NCBI RefSeq assembly: GCF_019039055.1
Contig: NZ_JAHOPB010000004.1
Span: forward strand, 1-64,000
DNA from: Reyranella humidisoli
GTDB taxonomy: Bacteria > Pseudomonadota > Alphaproteobacteria > Reyranellales > Reyranellaceae
Direction: 5' to 3'
DNA: 64,000 nucleotides
In this document: positions 32,869-40,346 of the stretch, piece after piece
Numbering within the stretch: position 1 is the stretch's first letter
How the letters are laid out: each line of letters starts with the position of its first letter
Notes under the pieces: generated by a model
The model's input: only the letters and a program-made list of their open reading frames with translations
Database searches by the model: none
Told to the model about the DNA's origin: nothing
Made by a program: the position numbers and the translations under genes

Positions 32869-33806
32869 GCGTTGGCCAGCCCCATCTGCCGGCAGAGCAG
32901 CACGAGAGTCTCGTAGATCACGTGCGAGCAGAGGTGGGCGGCCATGCCGTTCACGTCCTGCGGGGGGCTCACGGTGTTCACGTCGACCGCCACGATGTTG
33001 AGGTCGGTGAGGCAGCGCAGCAGGTCGATGCCTTCGCGGGCGCTGAGGCCGCCCCAGGAGGGGGTGCAGACGCCCGGCGCGCAGGACGGATCGAACACGT
33101 CCATGTCGAAGCAGAGATAGACCGGACGCTTGCCGACCTTGTCGCGGAACTCCGCCATGCGCTGGGCGAAGCCGCCGCGGATCAGCTCGTCGATCGAGAC
33201 GACCTTGTAGCCGAGGCTCATGGCGCGCGGCACGACGCCCTGCGCGTAGGTCGTGCTGCGGATGCCGACATGCCAGGAGAATTCCGGATCGACGAGGCCT
33301 TCCTCGGCGACATGCGTGAACTGGGTGGCGGAGTTGTACTTCTCGTCCGAGCCATACGGGTAGGAATCGGTGTGCGAATCGATGTGGAGCGCCGCCATCT
33401 TCGGGTACTTCTTGCCGACCGCGCGCGCGACCGGGACGGTGACCGAGCCGTCGCCGCCGATGGTGATCGGCACGGCGCCGGCCTCGACGATCCGGTCGGC
33501 GGCCTGTTCGATCCGCTCGAACGCATCGACGATCTTCGACGGTGTCAGCTTGACGTTGCCGCAATCGACCAGGCCCAGCGCCGTCGCGGGATCGAAGTCG
33601 GCATTGGTCGGATTGAAGCGGCGCATGAGCTGCGACTGCTGGCGTACCGAATCGGGGCCGCCGCGCGCGCCGATGCGCATGTTGGTGCCGCAGTCGAACG
33701 GGATGCCGAGGATCGCGGCCTTGTTGGCCGGGCCGGGGCGGCCGTAGGGCACGCCCATGAAGGTCAGGGGCAGGGTGAACAGTTCGTCGTCGGACAGACG
33801 GTCCAT
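32865..33806 (-). CDS. Agmatinase/arginase-family ureohydrolase with altered metal site
   Basis: A 313-residue ureohydrolase; family members cleave guanidino or amidino groups to urea using two Mn ions. Motifs: TIGGDGSVTV, where the usual GGDHS His is Gly (codon 33447-33449); HIDSHTDSY with Asp, His and Asp ligands kept; and CFDMDVFDPSCAPGVCTPSWGG with both Asp ligands. One Mn-A ligand is therefore missing, so metal content and substrate may be unusual. The gene follows the M20 gene after a one-base gap, in the ABC importer operon. Guanidino-acid hydrolysis is a reasonable inference, true agmatinase is not assured. Confidence 0.88.
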   Translation of the reverse strand: MDRLSDDELFTLPLTFMGVPYGRPGPANKAAILGIPFDCGTNMRIGARGGPDSVRQQSQLMRRFNPTNADFDPATALGLVDCGNVKLTPSKIVDAFERIEQAADRIVEAGAVPITIGGDGSVTVPVARAVGKKYPKMAALHIDSHTDSYPYGSDEKYNSATQFTHVAEEGLVDPEFSWHVGIRSTTYAQGVVPRAMSLGYKVVSIDELIRGGFAQRMAEFRDKVGKRPVYLCFDMDVFDPSCAPGVCTPSWGGLSAREGIDLLRCLTDLNIVAVDVNTVSPPQDVNGMAAHLCSHVIYETLVLLCRQMGLANA

Positions 33807-33807
33807 G

Positions 33808-35064
33808 TCAGGGCTCCGCGGAGAGGAAATCGTAGGCCACTAGCGTGTGGATCCTGGCAACGGCCAGCAGCTCGTCGACCAGAACATGCTCGTCGGCCCC
33901 GCCCATGTTGAACGGCGTCAGGCCGAGCACCACGGTCGGCACGTCGAACATGCGATACCAGCGCGAGTCCGAGCCGCCGACGCGCATGTTCACGGCTGGC
34001 GTCTCGCCCAGCACCTCGGCGGCAACCCGGGCGGTGCGCGTCACGATCTCGTGGCCGGGGTCGGTGAAGGAGGGCTCGAAACGGCGGATCGCCTTCCAGC
34101 TCACGCCCTCGAGCGGCGCCAGCCACTCGTCGAGCTTGGCCGCGAGCACGTCGGTCGTGATGCCCACGGGGAGCCGGATGTCGGCGCGTGCGATGGCGTG
34201 CGTGGGCACCAGGTTGGGCGAGGTACCGCCCTCGATCGTGCCGATATTGACCGTGACCCGCGACAGCGTGTCGGCCTCGCCGGCGCCGGAGAGCGGTTCG
34301 GAAATGGGCTTGGCCTTGCCGATCGCCGCGGTGACGACCGGGGGCGACTGGAAGGGGACGTCCTCGAGTTGCTTCAGGCAGTTGAGCGCGGTGCGCAGCC
34401 GGTCGATGGCGTTGGTGCCCCTGTGGACGTGCGCGCCGTGCGCCGGGGATCCGGTGGCCTCGACCTCGACCCACATCAGGCCCTTCTCGCCGAAGCGCAC
34501 GACTTTGGGCGAGCCGACATCGCCGCAGATATTGGCGTCGCCGGCGGCGTGCGGGAAATGCTTCAGGAGATATCCCGATCCCAGCGAGCCCATGTTCTCC
34601 TCGTCGCCGGCCAGGGTCAGCACGATCTCGCCGTCCCAGGCGTCGCGATTCTCGGCCAGCAGCAAAGCCGCGAGCAGCGAGCAGGCGATGCCGCCCTTCA
34701 TGTCGCAGACGCCACGACCGTAGAGCTTGCCGTCCTTCAGCACGCCGCCCAGCGGCGGCACGGTCCACGGCAGGTTCTCCAGCAGCGGGAAGGTGTCGAG
34801 ATGGCCGTTGAAGATCAGGCGGCGGCCCGGCGCGCGGCCGCGGATGCGGCCGATCAGCGAGACGATGCGCGGCTCAGGCTCGACCCGCTCGATCTCGATG
34901 CCGGGAATCTCGCGCAGCAGCGCTTCGGCGACCTGCGCGACGTCGAACGTGTCGCTCGGCGGGTTGGGCGAGGCGACGGCCACCAGCCGCCGCGTCACCT
35001 CGATGAGACGGTCGAGCGAGCCTTCGACCTTGCGCGCCAGCTCGGTACGGACTTTGGATGACAT
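33808..35064 (-). CDS. M20 family amidohydrolase/deacylase (ArgE/DapE-like)
   Basis: A 418-residue zinc enzyme that removes acyl groups from amino acids or splits dipeptides. Zn-site motifs: FNGHLDTFP (H88), GRGVCDMKGG (bridging D121) and LAGDEENMGS (general base E155/E156). The lid dimerisation domain contains GSPAHGAHVHRG. ATG 35064 shares one base with the permease stop (TGATG), so translation is coupled. The context suggests it trims an acylated amino acid imported by the ABC system, before or after the ureohydrolase acts. Confidence 0.9.
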   Translation of the reverse strand: MSSKVRTELARKVEGSLDRLIEVTRRLVAVASPNPPSDTFDVAQVAEALLREIPGIEIERVEPEPRIVSLIGRIRGRAPGRRLIFNGHLDTFPLLENLPWTVPPLGGVLKDGKLYGRGVCDMKGGIACSLLAALLLAENRDAWDGEIVLTLAGDEENMGSLGSGYLLKHFPHAAGDANICGDVGSPKVVRFGEKGLMWVEVEATGSPAHGAHVHRGTNAIDRLRTALNCLKQLEDVPFQSPPVVTAAIGKAKPISEPLSGAGEADTLSRVTVNIGTIEGGTSPNLVPTHAIARADIRLPVGITTDVLAAKLDEWLAPLEGVSWKAIRRFEPSFTDPGHEIVTRTARVAAEVLGETPAVNMRVGGSDSRWYRMFDVPTVVLGLTPFNMGGADEHVLVDELLAVARIHTLVAYDFLSAEP

Positions 35065-35729
35065 CAGCGAGCCTGCAGCCTGCGTTCCCAGAAGCGGATG
35101 GCCATGGCGAGCGGCCAGCAGATGAAGAAGTAGACCACGGCAATGAAGGTGAAGGTCTCGAGCGGCCGGAAGTTGGTCGCCGAAAGCTCCATGCCACGCC
35201 TTGTGATCTCGCTCACCGAGATGACCGCGCCCAGCGAGGAGAACTTGATGAGCTGCACGAAGTTGGAGGCGAGCGGCGGCAGGGTCATGCGGATCGCCTG
35301 CGGCAGCACGATGCGGTTGAACGACTGGAACGGCGTCAGGCCCAGCACCTGGGCCGCTTCGCGATGGCCCTTGGGCACGCTCTGGATGCCCGAGCGGTAG
35401 ACCTCGGAGATGAAGGACGCCTGGTAGAGGGCGAGGCCGATGATCAGTGCGACCAGCGCCTCGATGCGCACGCCGAACACGATCGGCAGCACGTAGTAGA
35501 CCCACAGGAGCTGGACCAGGATCGGCGTGTTGCGCACCACCTCGCCGATCGAGATACCGATCCAGCGCAGCACGCGGAAGCGCGACATGTCGAGCAGGGC
35601 GATGATCAGCCCGCCGAGCATCGCCAGCACCAGGGTGATGGCCGAGATGACGAGCGTCATCTGCAGTCCGCCCATCAGGAAGTCGAAGCTTCCCCAGACC
35701 GTGTCCCAGCGGAATTGGTATTTGAACAT
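35064..35729 (-). CDS. Polar amino acid ABC transporter permease
   Basis: A 221-residue inner-membrane permease of the His/Glu/Gln (HAAT) family, five helices. It has the EAA-loop GHREAAQVLGLTPFQSFNRIVLPQA, which contacts the ATPase, and the helix GGLQMTLVISAITLVLAM. ATG 35729 (MFKYQFRW) follows GAGGAGTGG. A second ATG at 35753 would lie within a palindromic repeat. Only one permease gene is present, so it probably forms a homodimer. Confidence 0.9.
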   Translation of the reverse strand: MFKYQFRWDTVWGSFDFLMGGLQMTLVISAITLVLAMLGGLIIALLDMSRFRVLRWIGISIGEVVRNTPILVQLLWVYYVLPIVFGVRIEALVALIIGLALYQASFISEVYRSGIQSVPKGHREAAQVLGLTPFQSFNRIVLPQAIRMTLPPLASNFVQLIKFSSLGAVISVSEITRRGMELSATNFRPLETFTFIAVVYFFICWPLAMAIRFWERRLQAR

Positions 35730-35744
35730 CCACTCCTCACTTTT

Positions 35745-35847
35745 CCTCCCCATTCAAATGGGGAGGTGGCGCCGCTTGCGGCGACGGAGGGGTCATGACC
35801 CCTCCGTCAGCATAAGACGCTGACACCTCCCCCGCTGACGGGGGAGG
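35745..35847. repeat. Stack of palindromes between receptor and permease genes
   Basis: Hairpin CCTCCCCA/TGGGGAGG at 35745-35766, a perfect 26-base palindrome at 35783-35808 centred on GGTCATGACC, a GTCAG/CTGAC pair, and a hairpin with arms CCTCCCCC at 35826-35847. It sits in the transcript between the receptor stop and the permease start. This is where REP-type elements in sugar and amino-acid importer operons protect receptor mRNA and lower downstream expression. Confidence 0.8.
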
Positions 35848-35856
35848 CAAGCTTGA

Positions 35857-36663
35857 TTATGGCGCGACGATCGGGTCGAGCTTGTGCTTCTTGGCGTACT
35901 TCAGCAGCCGGCCGTCGAGCTTGATCGTGTCCACGAACAGGTTGACGTAGTTCAGCCAGATCTGGTCACCCTGCGGCACGACATACGCGTACGGCGTGAT
36001 GGCGAGCTTCTCGTTGGGCAGGATGTAGGTCGCCCAGTCGAACTCGTCGGTCACTTTGATGGCGGTCGGGAAGTCGGTGATGATGACGTCGACGCGCTGT
36101 GCGACCAGCTCGGCCTCGCGTGTGTTGGGCGGCGCCACCGACACCACCTCGGCGTTCTTCACATAGCCCTTCATGAAGGGCTCCATGTAGCTGCCCAGGG
36201 AGACGGCGGCCTTGACGCCCTTCTGGTCGATGTCCTTCCACTCCTTGATCTTGCTGTCCTTGCGCGTGACCGCATAGAGGTTGGTCAGCAGGTAGGGCTT
36301 GGAGAATTCGACGGCCTGGCCGCGCTTCATCGTGGCGCCGACGCCGAACATGCCGATCTCGCACTTGCCGGCCTGAAGGTCGGCGATGAACGAGCCGAAG
36401 CTCGATTCGACGATCTCGAGCTTGGCGTCGAGTTCCTTGGCGAATTCCTTCGCCAGGTCGGCATCGATGCCCTCGATCTCGCCCGTCTTGGAATTGCGGA
36501 ACGAGATCGAATAGTAGAGCGGAAACTGGCAGACCCGGAGCTTCTTGCTCTTGGTCACCTCGTAGAGACGCGACTGCGTCTGCTGTGCCTCGGCGCCCGT
36601 GATCGAAAATGCGCCAACCGTGCCCGCCAGCGCGAGCGCTCCCAAAATCCTTGCTACACCCAT
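35857..36663 (-). CDS. Amino-acid ABC transporter periplasmic receptor (SBP_bac_3)
   Basis: A 268-residue receptor. Signal peptide MGVARILGALALAGTVGAFSITGAEA is cut before QQTQS. Family features: LRVCQFPLYYSISFRNSKTGEIEGIDADLAKEFAKEL, then FGSFIADLQAGKCEIGM, where polar ligand residues reside. It likely binds an amino acid or guanidino derivative. First gene after the ATPase in the operon and separated from the permease by a block of palindromes. Confidence 0.92.
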   Translation of the reverse strand: MGVARILGALALAGTVGAFSITGAEAQQTQSRLYEVTKSKKLRVCQFPLYYSISFRNSKTGEIEGIDADLAKEFAKELDAKLEIVESSFGSFIADLQAGKCEIGMFGVGATMKRGQAVEFSKPYLLTNLYAVTRKDSKIKEWKDIDQKGVKAAVSLGSYMEPFMKGYVKNAEVVSVAPPNTREAELVAQRVDVIITDFPTAIKVTDEFDWATYILPNEKLAITPYAYVVPQGDQIWLNYVNLFVDTIKLDGRLLKYAKKHKLDPIVAP

Positions 36664-36691
36664 GACAAGCCTCCTTGTTTAACCTTCCCCG

Positions 36692-37456
36692 TTACTCATC
36701 CTCGAACTGCTGCAGGAAGCGCTTGGCGCGCTCCGTCTGCGGTGCATCGAAGAACGCAGATCCCGGCGCCGCCTCGACGATCTCGCCGCGATCCATGAAT
36801 ACGGTGCGCGTGCCGACATGACGCGCGAATCCCATCTCATGAGTGACGACCAGCATGGTCATGCCCTCGCGAGCAAGCTGGCGCATGACCGCGAGGACCT
36901 CGCGGCGCAGCTCGGGATCGAGCGCGCTGGTTGCCTCGTCGAAGAGCAGGACCTTGGGCGACATGGCGAGCGCGCGGGCAATTGCCACGCGCTGCTGCTG
37001 GCCGCCGGAGAGGCGCGCGGGATAGGCGTCGCGCTTGTCGGACAGGTCGACCTTCTTCAGCAGGGCCTCGGCGATGGCGACTGCCTCGTCCCTGGGCATC
37101 TTCTTCACGCGTATCGGCGCTTCGATCAGGTTCTGCAGCACCGACATGTGCGGCCACAGATTGAAGTGCTGGAACACCATGCCGATGTCGGACCGCACGG
37201 CGCGCCCGGCCGCCTTGACCTGCTTGTTCGGTGCCGGCGTCGAAATGGGCACGCCCTGCATCACGATGCGGCCCTCGCTCGGCTCCTCGAGCAGGGCGAG
37301 GCAGCGCAGCAGCGTGGTCTTTCCCGAACCCGACGGGCCCACGACGCAGACCACGTCGCGCTCGGAAACGTCCAGAGACACCCGGGTCAGTACCTGGTTG
37401 GCGCCGAAGCGCTTTGTGATGCCGTCCGCGAGGATGAGGGGGGCCGTGCTGCTCAT
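36692..37456 (-). CDS. Polar amino acid ABC transporter ATPase
   Basis: A 254-residue cytoplasmic ATPase of the GlnQ/HisP group. Walker A VVGPSGSGKTTLLRCLALLEEP near 39, Q-loop GMVFQHFNLWPHMSVLQN, signature LSGGQQQRVAIARALAMSP, Walker B VLLFDEATSALDPELR and the switch His in VVTHEMGFARHV. First gene of the importer operon, starting at ATG 37456; the frame continues to 37543 but over the divergent promoter region with the LysR gene. Confidence 0.93.
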   Translation of the reverse strand: MSSTAPLILADGITKRFGANQVLTRVSLDVSERDVVCVVGPSGSGKTTLLRCLALLEEPSEGRIVMQGVPISTPAPNKQVKAAGRAVRSDIGMVFQHFNLWPHMSVLQNLIEAPIRVKKMPRDEAVAIAEALLKKVDLSDKRDAYPARLSGGQQQRVAIARALAMSPKVLLFDEATSALDPELRREVLAVMRQLAREGMTMLVVTHEMGFARHVGTRTVFMDRGEIVEAAPGSAFFDAPQTERAKRFLQQFEDE

Positions 37457-37464
37457 GTCACTCC

Positions 37465-37479
37465 ATAAGCAATTCCTAT
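37465..37479. promoter_or_regulatory. LysR-type T-N11-A box near the ATPase start
   Basis: ATAAGCAATTCCTAT fits ATA-N9-TAT, the classical T-N11-A LysR motif, 8 bases before the ATPase ATG. Part of it (GCAATTCCT) is present in inverted form at 37533-37541 near the LysR side, giving a symmetrical layout of the divergent region. Confidence 0.5.
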
Positions 37480-37552
37480 GCCGCTCCATCGGAGACTGCC
37501 GGATCGGCAGGGGTTTTGCTAGTAGAGTCCTAAGGAATTGCAAAAATGACCA

Positions 37553-37567
37553 ATAACGACTGTTTAT
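37553..37567. promoter_or_regulatory. LysR-type ATAA-N7-TTAT box before the LysR gene
   Basis: ATAACGACTGTTTAT is a perfect ATAA-N7-TTAT dyad, the sequence recognised by OccR-type regulators. It ends 5 bases before the LysR ATG and lacks a Shine-Dalgarno site after it, so it could serve autorepression of a leaderless or short-leader message. Confidence 0.55.
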
Positions 37568-37572
37568 AGCAT

Positions 37573-38451
37573 ATGGACGTCAAGCTCCTCGAAGCCTTCC
37601 GGGCGGTGGTCGACCATCGCTCCATGACCGCCGCCGCGGGCGCCATGGGCGTGACCCAGCCCGCGGTCAGCACCCAGATCGCCCGCCTTGAAGAGACGGT
37701 GGGTTTCCCGTTGTTCGAGCGGGCCAACGGTCGGCTGAAGCCGACGGCCGAGGGCGTGCTGTTCTATGCCGAAGCAAGCCGCGTGCTGGGCGAGGTCGAC
37801 CGGCTGCAGGCCGCGACGGCGCAGATCCGCGAGGGCCAGTCGGGCCGGCTGGTGATCGCCAGCCATCCTTCGGCCGCGATCTCGCTGCTGCCCAACCTCG
37901 TGGCGAAGTTCCTGGACGAGCGGCCGGGCGTGTCGGTGCGGCTGATCTCGCGCCATTCCGATGTCGTGAGCCAGCTCCTGCCGAGCGAAGGCTTCGACAT
38001 CGGCATCGCCGAACTGCCGATCGACGAGAGCCAGGTCGAGGTCCGGCGCTACGGGATGCGCTGCGTCGCGATCCTGCCGCCGCGCCATCCGCTCGCGGCC
38101 TGCAAGCTGCTGACGCCGCAATTGCTCGCGCCGCATCCGATGGTGATGCCGGCGCGCTCGCACCAGGTGCCCAATCGCATCCGCGGCGTCTTCTCGGCGG
38201 CCGGCGTGTCCCTCAATGCCGTGGTCGAGGCGGAGTTCTTTGCCACGCTCTGCGGTCTGGTGGCGGCGGGCACCGGCTGGTCGATCGTCGATCCGCTGTC
38301 GGCGCGCGGCTTCGAGCATCTCGGGCTGGTGGCGCGGCCGTTCGAGCCGGCCGTCACCTACGAGATCGGTGCCTTCCATCGCCGCGACCGCGAGCCGTCG
38401 GTGCTCGCCGCGGCGTTCCTCGACATGCTCGACGACAAGCTGAAAGGGTAA
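37573..38451 (+). CDS. LysR family regulator of the importer locus (OccR/NocR-like)
   Basis: A 292-residue activator. Helix-turn-helix MTAAAGAMGVTQPAVSTQIARLEE at about 18-42. The co-inducer domain begins near 92 (GRLVIASHPSAAISLLPNLVAKF), as in NocR/OccR-type opine and arginine regulators. It is divergent from the ABC importer operon and followed after 3 bases by the M28 peptidase gene, so it probably controls both sides. Two LysR boxes lie in the intergenic region. Confidence 0.9.
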   Translation: MDVKLLEAFRAVVDHRSMTAAAGAMGVTQPAVSTQIARLEETVGFPLFERANGRLKPTAEGVLFYAEASRVLGEVDRLQAATAQIREGQSGRLVIASHPSAAISLLPNLVAKFLDERPGVSVRLISRHSDVVSQLLPSEGFDIGIAELPIDESQVEVRRYGMRCVAILPPRHPLAACKLLTPQLLAPHPMVMPARSHQVPNRIRGVFSAAGVSLNAVVEAEFFATLCGLVAAGTGWSIVDPLSARGFEHLGLVARPFEPAVTYEIGAFHRRDREPSVLAAAFLDMLDDKLKG

Positions 38452-38454
38452 GCC

Positions 38455-39729
38455 ATGCGTCTCGACGCGGGACTGATGGGCCGCCTCGCGGCCGACGAGG
38501 CGCTGTGGCGCGACTTCAACGACATCTGCGACTGCGGCGGGCGTCTCTCCGGCACGGAGAGTGAGAAGCGGGCCTTCGCGCTGCTGCGCGAGCGCGTCCG
38601 CGCGGCCTCACCGGCCAATTCCGGGCGGTCGATCCCGGTGCCTTACAATGGCTGGCAGGCGAAGTCGGCTACGCTGAAACTGCCCGGCGGCAGCTTCGCG
38701 CCCTGCCATCCGCTGGTCCGCACCATCGCCACGCCGCCGTCGGGCCTCACGGCCGAGGTGATCGATCTCGGCCGTGGCACGCCCGACGAGTTCGAGGCGC
38801 ACAAGGCCGAGATTGCCGGGCGCATCGTGCTGGTGCGGCACGAGCTGATGTTCGCGGCCGGCACCATTCATCGCCGCCGCAAGTACGACATGGCGCGCGC
38901 GAACGGCGCCGTGGGCTTCCTGATCGCCGGGCCGCTGGCCGGTCACGTGGTGGCGGGCTCCTCGGGCCGCGACACGGGCGAGGGCATTCCCGCGCTGGGC
39001 ATTTCGCCGGAGACGGCGGCGAAGCTGGCGCGCCGTTCGACCGGCTTTCCCACGGTCACGATCGCCATCGAGACCGCGGAGGGGCCGGCCGAGACCGAGA
39101 CGCTGGTCTACGACTATCCCGGCCAGACCGACGAATGGGTGGTGCTGTCGGCGCATGTCGACGGCCACGACCTCGCCGAGAGCGCGATGGACAACGGCAC
39201 CGGCCTCGCCGCCGTGCTGGCGGTGGCGCGCGCTTTGTCGCCGGAAGTGGCGAAGTGGCGGCGGGGATTGCGCGTCATGTTCTTCAGTGTCGAGGAATGG
39301 GCGCTGACCGGCTCGGCGCAATATGTGAAGGCGCTGGGCGAGGCCGAGCGCGCGAAGATCGCGCTGAACGTCAATCTCGATTCGGTGGCGGGCAGTCCGA
39401 ACCTCGCGGCACTCACCAGCGGCTATGCCGGCGTCGAGCCGTTCCTGCTGGGGGTGGCGGAAGCCAACGGTCAATCCCTGCGTACCGTGCGGCCGCTGAT
39501 GACCAATTCCGACCACGCGAACTTTGCTGCGGGTGGCATTCCGGCCATCCGTCTCGTGGCGGGCTTCGACGATCCCAACGCGCATCTACGGGTCGTGCTG
39601 ACGCCGGCCGATACGCGGGACAAGGTGGCGCAATCGGAGTTGCGGCAGGCCACGCTGCTCACGGCGGCGCTGGTCGCGGCCGCCTGCACCGTCGATCCCG
39701 CGGAAGCGGCGCGCTGGCGGATGGCGTAG
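38455..39729 (+). CDS. M28 family zinc aminopeptidase
   Basis: A 424-residue metallopeptidase with a PA-type insert (about 95-190, GEGIPALGISPETAAKLAR). Zinc ligands are in VVLSAHVDGHDLAESAMDNGTG (His, Asp), SVEEWALTGS (catalytic Glu pair) and NVNLDSVAG (Asp), with the last His later in TNSDHANF. No signal peptide, so it is cytoplasmic, unlike many M28 enzymes. It starts 3 bases after the LysR stop and is probably translated with it. It may release amino acids from imported conjugates. Confidence 0.9.
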   Translation: MRLDAGLMGRLAADEALWRDFNDICDCGGRLSGTESEKRAFALLRERVRAASPANSGRSIPVPYNGWQAKSATLKLPGGSFAPCHPLVRTIATPPSGLTAEVIDLGRGTPDEFEAHKAEIAGRIVLVRHELMFAAGTIHRRRKYDMARANGAVGFLIAGPLAGHVVAGSSGRDTGEGIPALGISPETAAKLARRSTGFPTVTIAIETAEGPAETETLVYDYPGQTDEWVVLSAHVDGHDLAESAMDNGTGLAAVLAVARALSPEVAKWRRGLRVMFFSVEEWALTGSAQYVKALGEAERAKIALNVNLDSVAGSPNLAALTSGYAGVEPFLLGVAEANGQSLRTVRPLMTNSDHANFAAGGIPAIRLVAGFDDPNAHLRVVLTPADTRDKVAQSELRQATLLTAALVAAACTVDPAEAARWRMA

Positions 39730-39782
39730 GCATCGCACGAACGTTCAATACGGCGAGGCCGGGCGGGCCCTAGGCTCGGCGC

Positions 39783-40346
39783 ATGCTGCTGTCGCTCCTC
39801 GTGGCCTCTCTCCTCGTCATGGGCAGCCCCGGTCCCTCGACGATCAGCGTCACGGCCGTTGGGGCGGCGTTCGGTCTGCGACGGTCCATCGCCTACACAT
39901 CGGGGCTGATTGCCGGCACCGTTCTCGTCCTGCTCGCGGTGGCAACCGGCGTGGTGGCCATGCTGCTGGCGCTGCCGCGGATCGCGCCCGTCCTGCTCGT
40001 CGCATCGGTCGGCTACATCCTCTATCTCGCCTTCCGGATCGCGACGGCACCGCCGCTCGCAATGCATGACGCGTCGCGCGATGCGCCATCTTTCGGCGGC
40101 GGTCTCCTGCTGGCCCTCGCCAATCCCAAGGCCTATGTCGCCATCGCGGCGGTGTTCACGGGCTCGGGCCTGCCAGCCTCCGTCAAGATCGTGGTGCTTG
40201 CCGGCATGGTCGTGCTGATCCATGGCGCGTGGCTGGCGGCGGGGACAGCGTTCGGGCGAGTCTTGCGCGATCCGATGTGGTCGCGGCGCGTCAACGTCTG
40301 GCTCGCCGCGGCTCTCGTGGCGGTGACGGTCTATTCGCTCACGTAA
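39783..40346 (+). CDS. LysE family translocator
   Basis: A 187-residue amino-acid exporter with about six helices. It begins with the LysE/RhtB signature SLLVMGSPGPSTISVTAVGAAFGLRRSIAYTSG, where the PGP loop is diagnostic. The second half has LLLALANPKAYVAIAAVF with the NPK motif. Substrates are amino acids or similar metabolites. The last 16 bases overlap the convergent MFS gene. Confidence 0.92.
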   Translation: MLLSLLVASLLVMGSPGPSTISVTAVGAAFGLRRSIAYTSGLIAGTVLVLLAVATGVVAMLLALPRIAPVLLVASVGYILYLAFRIATAPPLAMHDASRDAPSFGGGLLLALANPKAYVAIAAVFTGSGLPASVKIVVLAGMVVLIHGAWLAAGTAFGRVLRDPMWSRRVNVWLAAALVAVTVYSLT

